From: Methylobacterium organophilum
GTDB taxonomy: Bacteria > Pseudomonadota > Alphaproteobacteria > Rhizobiales > Beijerinckiaceae
NCBI RefSeq assembly: GCF_022179465.1
Contig: NZ_BPQV01000018.1
Span: 1-62,241 of the forward strand
Reading direction: 5' to 3'
DNA length: 62,241 nucleotides
A program made the translations under genes and the position numbers. Under the pieces are notes generated by a model, which had not been told where the DNA came from, did no database searches, and was given only the letters and a program-made list of their open reading frames with translations. This document shows positions 57,161 to 62,241 of the stretch, piece by piece (the first letter of the stretch is position 1; each line of letters opens with the position of its first letter).

Positions 57161-58432
57161 ATGACCGTTAAACTGAAGTTGCAGGCTAGCGTAGCCGCAC
57201 TCGCCTTCATCTCTACCGTTCCCGCCTTCGCTGCCGATCTTCCGGCCAAGTCCACGCCGGTTGTGGTCGAAGAACACTGCAAAGCGGCGATCTCGACCCC
57301 GGCCTTCGGCGGCCTGATCAAGGCGAACCCGAACCCCGCCTGCTTCACCACAGGTCTCGGCGACATCTATGTCGGCGGCGCGGTGACCGGCTTCGCCTAT
57401 TACCAGACCAACGCGTTCGGTATTCCTTCGCCCGGCGGCGAGCAGGACCGTTACGGACGTGTCGACTTCAGCAACCTGCAGGCTTGGGTGCAGAAGGCGG
57501 ATGGTCCGCTCCAGTTCTACGTGCATACCGGCCTCTACTCGATCCCGGCGCTGGGCCTGCCGCTCTACAGCTCCTTCGAGCAGACGGACCTGCTGTTCGG
57601 CCCGGTCCCGGTCGCCTACGGCAAGTGGCAGATCAACGACGAGTGGTCGATCCAGGCCGGCCGCATGTTCACCAACATCGGCACCGAGCTGCTGTTCTCC
57701 TACCAGAACCTCAACATCTCCCGCGGTCTGGTGTTCAACCAGGAGAACTTTATCAATCACGGCGTGCAGGTGAACTATGCCAGCGGCCCGTGGGCGGCCT
57801 CGCTCGCGGTCGTGGACGGCTTCTACTCCGGCGAGCTGAACTGGGTCACCGGTCTCATCACCTACAAGATCGACGACTCCAACACGATCGGCATCAACGG
57901 CGGCACGCATTTCAGCGACTTCGATGCCTCGACCCGCAGCGCGCGCTTCCAGTTCGCGACGATCAACTCGCTGCAGAACAGCAGCATCATCAGCGTGAAC
58001 TACACCTACGCGAACGGCCCCTGGATCGTCTCGCCCTACTTCCAGTACACTTCGGTCGACCGGAAGGACAATTACTTCGTCCCGCTCCGCGGCGCCGAGA
58101 CCTGGGGCGGCGCCCTGCTCGCCGGCTACTCGTTCACCGACAATTTCGCCCTGGCCGGCCGGCTTGAATACATCGCGCAATCGGGCACCAAGGGCGACTT
58201 CGCCGGCACGACCGCGACCAACGTGCTGTTCGGACCGGGCAGCTCGGCCTTCTCCTTCACGATCACCCCGACCTTCACCTGGGATCGCTACTTCCTCCGC
58301 GGCGAGTTCGCGACCGTGCAGGCTTTCGACGTCGCGACCGATGCCACCCTGGGCGTCGGCTCCGGCTTCGGCCGCAACGGCCTCAAGAAGTCGCAGGAGC
58401 GCTACCTGATCGAGACCGGCTTCACCTTCTGA
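57161..58432 (+). CDS. BBP2-type outer membrane porin
   Basis: A 423-residue outer membrane beta-barrel of the OmpL-like BBP2 type, frequent in Methylobacterium. The signal peptide ends near residue 24 (AFA then ADLPAK). The mature part has alternating hydrophobic strands (WAASLAVVDGFYSGEL, TIGINGGTHFSDF, FALAGRLEYIAQSG) and ends in ETGFTF, whose terminal Phe is the usual outer-membrane assembly signal. It probably allows small solutes through. The ATG at 57161 begins the signal peptide; the frame is open further upstream. A strong terminator follows. Confidence 0.88.
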   Translation: MTVKLKLQASVAALAFISTVPAFAADLPAKSTPVVVEEHCKAAISTPAFGGLIKANPNPACFTTGLGDIYVGGAVTGFAYYQTNAFGIPSPGGEQDRYGRVDFSNLQAWVQKADGPLQFYVHTGLYSIPALGLPLYSSFEQTDLLFGPVPVAYGKWQINDEWSIQAGRMFTNIGTELLFSYQNLNISRGLVFNQENFINHGVQVNYASGPWAASLAVVDGFYSGELNWVTGLITYKIDDSNTIGINGGTHFSDFDASTRSARFQFATINSLQNSSIISVNYTYANGPWIVSPYFQYTSVDRKDNYFVPLRGAETWGGALLAGYSFTDNFALAGRLEYIAQSGTKGDFAGTTATNVLFGPGSSAFSFTITPTFTWDRYFLRGEFATVQAFDVATDATLGVGSGFGRNGLKKSQERYLIETGFTF

Positions 58433-58460
58433 CGTCCTCCGTCTCTGTCATCGTCGTCGA

Positions 58461-58490
58461 GAGGCCCCGGAGCGATCCGGGGCCTCTTTC
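58461..58490 (+). terminator. Rho-independent terminator after the porin gene
   Basis: A perfect 10-bp stem (GAGGCCCCGG/CCGGGGCCTC) with a 6-base loop and a TTTC tail, 28 bases after the porin stop. Confidence 0.88.
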
Positions 58491-58598
58491 GTTTCGCGTG
58501 TGCGCGCCGGCTCGGAGCAACCGGCGATCTATGCTTAGCCCACCGTTAACCCGGCGGGGTTAGCGTTACCGGAGCGTTGTCCCCGCGTCCGGTTCCGC

Positions 58599-61265
58599 AT
58601 GCGTTCCCTCCGCCGTTCCGCGTCGCCCTTCGAGACGTTCGTCGACAGCTTCCGGCCGTTTATGGCCAAGCGGCTGACGGAGTGCGGCGGCCTTGTGCTC
58701 TTCACGGGAGCCGTGGCGACCACCGTCGCGCTTGCGACCTGGTCGATCGACGACCCGAGCCTGAACCACGCCACCGACCACGCGGCCCACAACGTGCTCG
58801 GCCGGCCGGGTGCCGTCGTGGCCGATCTGGCGATGCAGCTGCTCGGCCTCGGCTCGATCGCACTGGTGCTGCCGCCCGCCCTGTGGGGCATGCGACTCAT
58901 GCGCGAGCACCGGCTGCCCCAGGGCGGCCTGCGCCTGACGCTGTGGATCATGGGATTTCTCTGCGCCAGCGCCACCGCCAGCGCCCTGCCGCCGACCGCG
59001 CGCTGGCCGTTGCCGACCGGTCTCGGCGGCGTCGCAGGCGACGCGCTGATGTCCGCGGTGCAATTCGTCGCCGGGCCCGCCGCGGCGCTGGCCGGCTTCG
59101 TCTTCGCGGCCCTGTCGATCCTCTGCCTGACGGGCGCCTGCCGGACCGCGGGTCAGATGGAGGAGGATCAGTGGGAGGACGAGCCGGTCGCGCCACGCCG
59201 CGCCCCTGTCCGTGAGCGCCGGACCGGCCCGTCCGAGCGCGACGACGCGGGCGAGCCGGGGCTGGGGCTGCTGTCCCTGGGAGCCCTGGCACAGGCCGTC
59301 ATGAGCGGCCGCTCCCATCTCCGGGATCGGATCGAGGCTTGGCGTATGCAGCGGGAGGAGACCGCGGCGGCGGCCTATGCCGGCGCCTCGCCCGCCCTCG
59401 CGGCGAGACGCGCCTTCTCCGAAGAGGAGGCCCCTCCGTGGGCGGACCAGGCCCAAGAGCGCTTCGGCACCGCGCCCGCCATGCGGCGCGAGCCTGTTTT
59501 CGACGAGGCCGAGGCGGCCGACGAGTCGCCGCGCCCGGTCCGCTCGGATTCGAAGCCGCGCCGCCCCGCCCCCCCCGTAATCCGCGAGCCCGAAGACGAT
59601 TTCGACGCGATGGACGGGGAAGAGCCCCCGCCGAACCGCACCCGCGTCTCGGCGCCGGTGCCCCCGGCCCCTCCGGCGCGTCCGCGACCCGGGCAGGGCT
59701 TCGCGCCTCAGCCGGGTGAGACCACCTATCGCCATCCTGCCCTGGAGCTTCTGGCACTCCCCCGGCCGCCGCTTCCGGGCTCGGAGATCTCGACCGATGC
59801 TCTGGAGCAGAACGCGACCATGCTGGAAGCGACGCTGCAGGATTTCGGCGTGCGCGGGGATATCCTGGCCGTGCGGCCCGGCCCCGTCGTCACCCTCTAC
59901 GAGCTCGAACCCGCCCCCGGCACCAAGTCCAGCCGCGTGATCTCGCTCGCCGACGACATTGCCCGCTCGATGTCCGCCGTCTCCGCCCGCGTCGCCGTGG
60001 TGCCGGGGCGGAACGCCATCGGCATCGAACTGCCCAACGCCAAGCGCGAGACCGTCTTCCTGCGGGAATTGCTGGCCTCCGAGGATTTCGTCGAGACCAA
60101 GCACAAGCTCGCTCTGTGTCTGGGCAAGAACATCGGCGGCGAGCCGATCATCGCCGACCTCGCCCGCATGCCCCACCTGCTCGTCGCCGGCACCACCGGA
60201 TCCGGCAAGTCGGTCGCCATCAACACCATGATCCTCTCGCTCCTCTACCGGCTCAAGCCCGAGGAGTGCCGCCTGATCATGGTCGATCCCAAGATGCTGG
60301 AACTCTCCGTCTACGACGGCATCCCGCACCTGCTCTCCCCCGTCGTCACCGATCCCAAGAAGGCGGTCATCGCCCTCAAATGGGCCGTGCGCGAGATGGA
60401 GGAGCGCTACAAGAAAATGGCCAAGATCAGCGTGCGCAACATCGACGGCTACAATGCCCGTCTGGTGGAGGCGCGCGAGCGCGGCGAGACGCTGACCCGC
60501 ACCGTCCAGACCGGCTTCGACCGCAACACCGGCGAGGCGGTCTACGAGGACGAGGTCATGGACCTCAACCCGCTGCCCTACATCGTGATCGTGGTCGACG
60601 AGATGGCCGACCTGATGATGGTGGCGGGCAAGGACATCGAGGGCGCGATCCAGCGGCTGGCGCAGATGGCGCGCGCGGCCGGCATCCACCTGATCATGGC
60701 CACGCAGCGCCCCTCGGTCGACGTGATCACCGGCACGATCAAGGCCAACTTCCCGACCCGGATCAGCTTCCAGGTCACCAGCAAGATCGACAGCCGCACG
60801 ATCCTGGGCGAGATGGGCGCCGAGCAACTGCTCGGCCAGGGCGACATGCTGTTCATGGCCGGCGGCGGCCGCACCACCCGCGTGCACGGGCCGTTCTGCT
60901 CGGATGCCGAGGTCGAGAGCGTCGTCGCCCATCTCAAGCGCCAGGGCCGACCCGCCTATCTCGAGGCCGTCACCGCGGAGGAGGGCGAGATCCCGGCCGG
61001 CGGCGGCGCTGCCGGCGAGGAGGGCCCGGTTTTCGATGCCGGCAATTTCGGCGGGGAGGGGGGCGACCTCTACGAGCAGGCCGTGGCCGTGGTGCTGCGG
61101 GACAAGAAGGCCTCGACCTCCTACATCCAGCGCCGCCTCCAGATCGGCTACAACCGCGCCGCCTCGCTGATGGAGCGCATGGAAACCGAAGGTCTCGTCG
61201 GCCCGGCCAACCATGCCGGCAAGCGCGAGATCCTGGTCGAGACCGAAGGCGGCCAGGATTACTGA
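58599..61265 (+). CDS. ftsK: DNA translocase FtsK
   Basis: An 888-residue FtsK/SpoIIIE protein. Four transmembrane helices (about residues 28-200) anchor it at the septum, followed by a Pro/Glu/Arg-rich linker (about 200-380). The RecA-like motor (about 400-800) has Walker A GTTGSGKS (near residue 533) and Walker [14 protein letters not shown]. The C-terminal gamma winged helix (about 820-885, [17 protein letters not shown]) reads KOPS sites. It pumps chromosome ends across the septum and activates XerCD at dif. The Ser-Arg-rich N-terminus gives several start choices. Confidence 0.94.
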   Translation: MRSLRRSASPFETFVDSFRPFMAKRLTECGGLVLFTGAVATTVALATWSIDDPSLNHATDHAAHNVLGRPGAVVADLAMQLLGLGSIALVLPPALWGMRLMREHRLPQGGLRLTLWIMGFLCASATASALPPTARWPLPTGLGGVAGDALMSAVQFVAGPAAALAGFVFAALSILCLTGACRTAGQMEEDQWEDEPVAPRRAPVRERRTGPSERDDAGEPGLGLLSLGALAQAVMSGRSHLRDRIEAWRMQREETAAAAYAGASPALAARRAFSEEEAPPWADQAQERFGTAPAMRREPVFDEAEAADESPRPVRSDSKPRRPAPPVIREPEDDFDAMDGEEPPPNRTRVSAPVPPAPPARPRPGQGFAPQPGETTYRHPALELLALPRPPLPGSEISTDALEQNATMLEATLQDFGVRGDILAVRPGPVVTLYELEPAPGTKSSRVISLADDIARSMSAVSARVAVVPGRNAIGIELPNAKRETVFLRELLASEDFVETKHKLALCLGKNIGGEPIIADLARMPHLLVAGTTGSGKSVAINTMILSLLYRLKPEECRLIMVDPKMLELSVYDGIPHLLSPVVTDPKKAVIALKWAVREMEERYKKMAKISVRNIDGYNARLVEARERGETLTRTVQTGFDRNTGEAVYEDEVMDLNPLPYIVIVVDEMADLMMVAGKDIEGAIQRLAQMARAAGIHLIMATQRPSVDVITGTIKANFPTRISFQVTSKIDSRTILGEMGAEQLLGQGDMLFMAGGGRTTRVHGPFCSDAEVESVVAHLKRQGRPAYLEAVTAEEGEIPAGGGAAGEEGPVFDAGNFGGEGGDLYEQAVAVVLRDKKASTSYIQRRLQIGYNRAASLMERMETEGLVGPANHAGKREILVETEGGQDY

Positions 61266-61394
61266 ACAGCCGGGACCGCGCCAGGGCGAAACAATGCCGC
61301 GTCGCCTCGCACGAGCGGCAACGCGGAATTAATCCGAAACACACAAAATTCCATCTCGGCGAAGGGATGCACACATCTTCGCGGAGGGGAAACC

Positions 61395-62241
61395 GTGCCG
61401 ACTCGTGATTTTTCCATTCGCAGCAAGCTGATCGGGGCGTTCTCGATCCTGCTCCTGTTCCTCGGCGCGGTCGGCCTGACAGGCTTCTACGGCGCCACGC
61501 GGATCGACAGCGCCCTCGTCGAGATCGAGGCGAATTGGCTCCCGAGCATCAAGAAGGCCGGTGAGATCGATGCCCTGACCGGGCGCTACACCACGAGCCT
61601 CCTGCGTCACATCCTCAGCAGCGACCCGAAGACCATGGCGGTCGTCGACAAGGACATCGCCGAGCGGGGGCAGAAGATCGATCGCGCGGCGAAGGACTAC
61701 GAGTTCCTGATCAGCTCTCCGGAAGAGCGCGGCTTCTACCAGGCCTTCATGCAGGACTGGCAGGCCTTCACCAAGGCGGCCGAGCCGATTCTCGTCCTGT
61801 CGCGCGCCGGCGAGAAGGCAAAGGCGCTGGCCCTCTACGAGGCCGAGGGCGTGCCGCCGCGGCGGCGCGCGTCCTTGGCGCTGGAAAAGATCATCGCGCT
61901 CAACGATGCCGGTGCCGCCAGCGCCGAGACCGAGAGCCGGGCCATCTACACACAGACCCGCACGCTGATCGTCGCGACGAGTCTCGGCGCCCTGGCCCTG
62001 TCCCTGGCGCTGGCGGGCCTTCTCATCCGCGGCATCGGCCGCGGCATCGGGGCGGTCGTGACACCGATGACGGCGCTCGCCGCCGACGACCTCTCGGTCC
62101 AGATCCCGCATCAGGGTGCGCGCACGGAGATCGGGCGGATCGCCGACGCGGTCCAGGTGTTCAAGACGCGCCTGATCCGAATGAAGGCCCTCGAAGAGGA
62201 GACGGCGCTGGCGCGGGCGGGTGCGGAGGCGCAGCGCAAGG
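61395..62241 (+). CDS. Methyl-accepting chemotaxis protein, N-terminal part (runs off the right edge)
   Basis: A GTG start at 61395 with GGAGGGG upstream opens a frame to the window end (282 codons plus one base). A first transmembrane helix (about 12-32) leads into a four-helix-bundle ligand domain (about 33-190, helical and rich in Glu, Lys and Ala), a second helix (about 192-214) and a HAMP region (about 215-270, TPMTALAADDLSVQIP). The signalling domain would follow beyond the edge. The four-helix sensor is typical of receptors for small organic molecules. Confidence 0.88.
   Translation, partial: MPTRDFSIRSKLIGAFSILLLFLGAVGLTGFYGATRIDSALVEIEANWLPSIKKAGEIDALTGRYTTSLLRHILSSDPKTMAVVDKDIAERGQKIDRAAKDYEFLISSPEERGFYQAFMQDWQAFTKAAEPILVLSRAGEKAKALALYEAEGVPPRRRASLALEKIIALNDAGAASAETESRAIYTQTRTLIVATSLGALALSLALAGLLIRGIGRGIGAVVTPMTALAADDLSVQIPHQGARTEIGRIADAVQVFKTRLIRMKALEEETALARAGAEAQRK

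Overview
The window is chromosomal DNA of very high GC (about 70% by eye) with strongly GC-ending codons. The gene content points to an alphaproteobacterium of the Hyphomicrobiales, most likely Methylobacterium or Methylorubrum. Supporting genes include a MucR/Ros regulator, an HWE-family histidine kinase, a DUF6894 protein, a BBP2-type porin, a LOV histidine kinase and many c-di-GMP and two-component genes. No rRNA, tRNA, insertion sequence, phage or CRISPR array was recognised. The taxon is inferred from gene content only.

Layout. 1-54 is the start of an EF-Tu gene leaving the left edge. 340-7460 is a signalling and surface-sugar block: hybrid histidine kinase, HWE kinase, two overlapping GT2 glycosyltransferases and an HD-GYP protein with a degenerate receiver. 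7603-13327 is housekeeping: dut, DUF429, Nudix, beta-carbonic anhydrase, a secreted DUF4142 protein, an acyltransferase and a universal stress protein. 13435-14447 is an iron-storage operon (bfd-bfr) with an Irr-like box. 14675-20565 is ruvB followed by ybgC-tolQRAB; no pal follows tolB. 20841-23525 holds a DUF6894 protein, a PAS protein and a LOV (blue-light) hybrid kinase. A family I CoA-transferase follows (24064-26046), then a DUF433-PIN toxin-antitoxin pair with a long operator-like inverted repeat.

27257-30727 (minus strand) is a complete SiaA/B/C/D-type phosphorylation switch in the order siaB-siaC-siaD-siaA: SpoIIE phosphatase, diguanylate cyclase, SiaC target protein and SiaB kinase. 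Next come a lone YejE-type permease, a DUF4112 protein and a class I aminotransferase. The gap after the aminotransferase contains what looks like a complete unannotated small RNA gene: promoter with a 9-bp inverted repeat, folded body and terminator (34081-34243). 34764-44218 is an mdtABC-nodT-type tripartite efflux operon with translational overlaps, and zwf follows it.

45880-54596 is mixed: a membrane-anchored Mrr-like nuclease, mucR, a class II aldolase, a Pat-like acyl-CoA synthetase/GNAT fusion, dps, a UbiH-type hydroxylase and tesB. 54642-56861 is glnK-amtB, preceded by two TGC-N11-GCA sites and a near-consensus sigma-54 promoter. A BBP2 porin, ftsK and the N-terminal part of a chemotaxis receptor finish the window.

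The points most worth following up are the sRNA locus, the rearranged sia cluster, the toxin-antitoxin operator that overlaps the ribosome binding site, and the glnK control region. All functions are read from motifs and order in the sequence; no database search was run.
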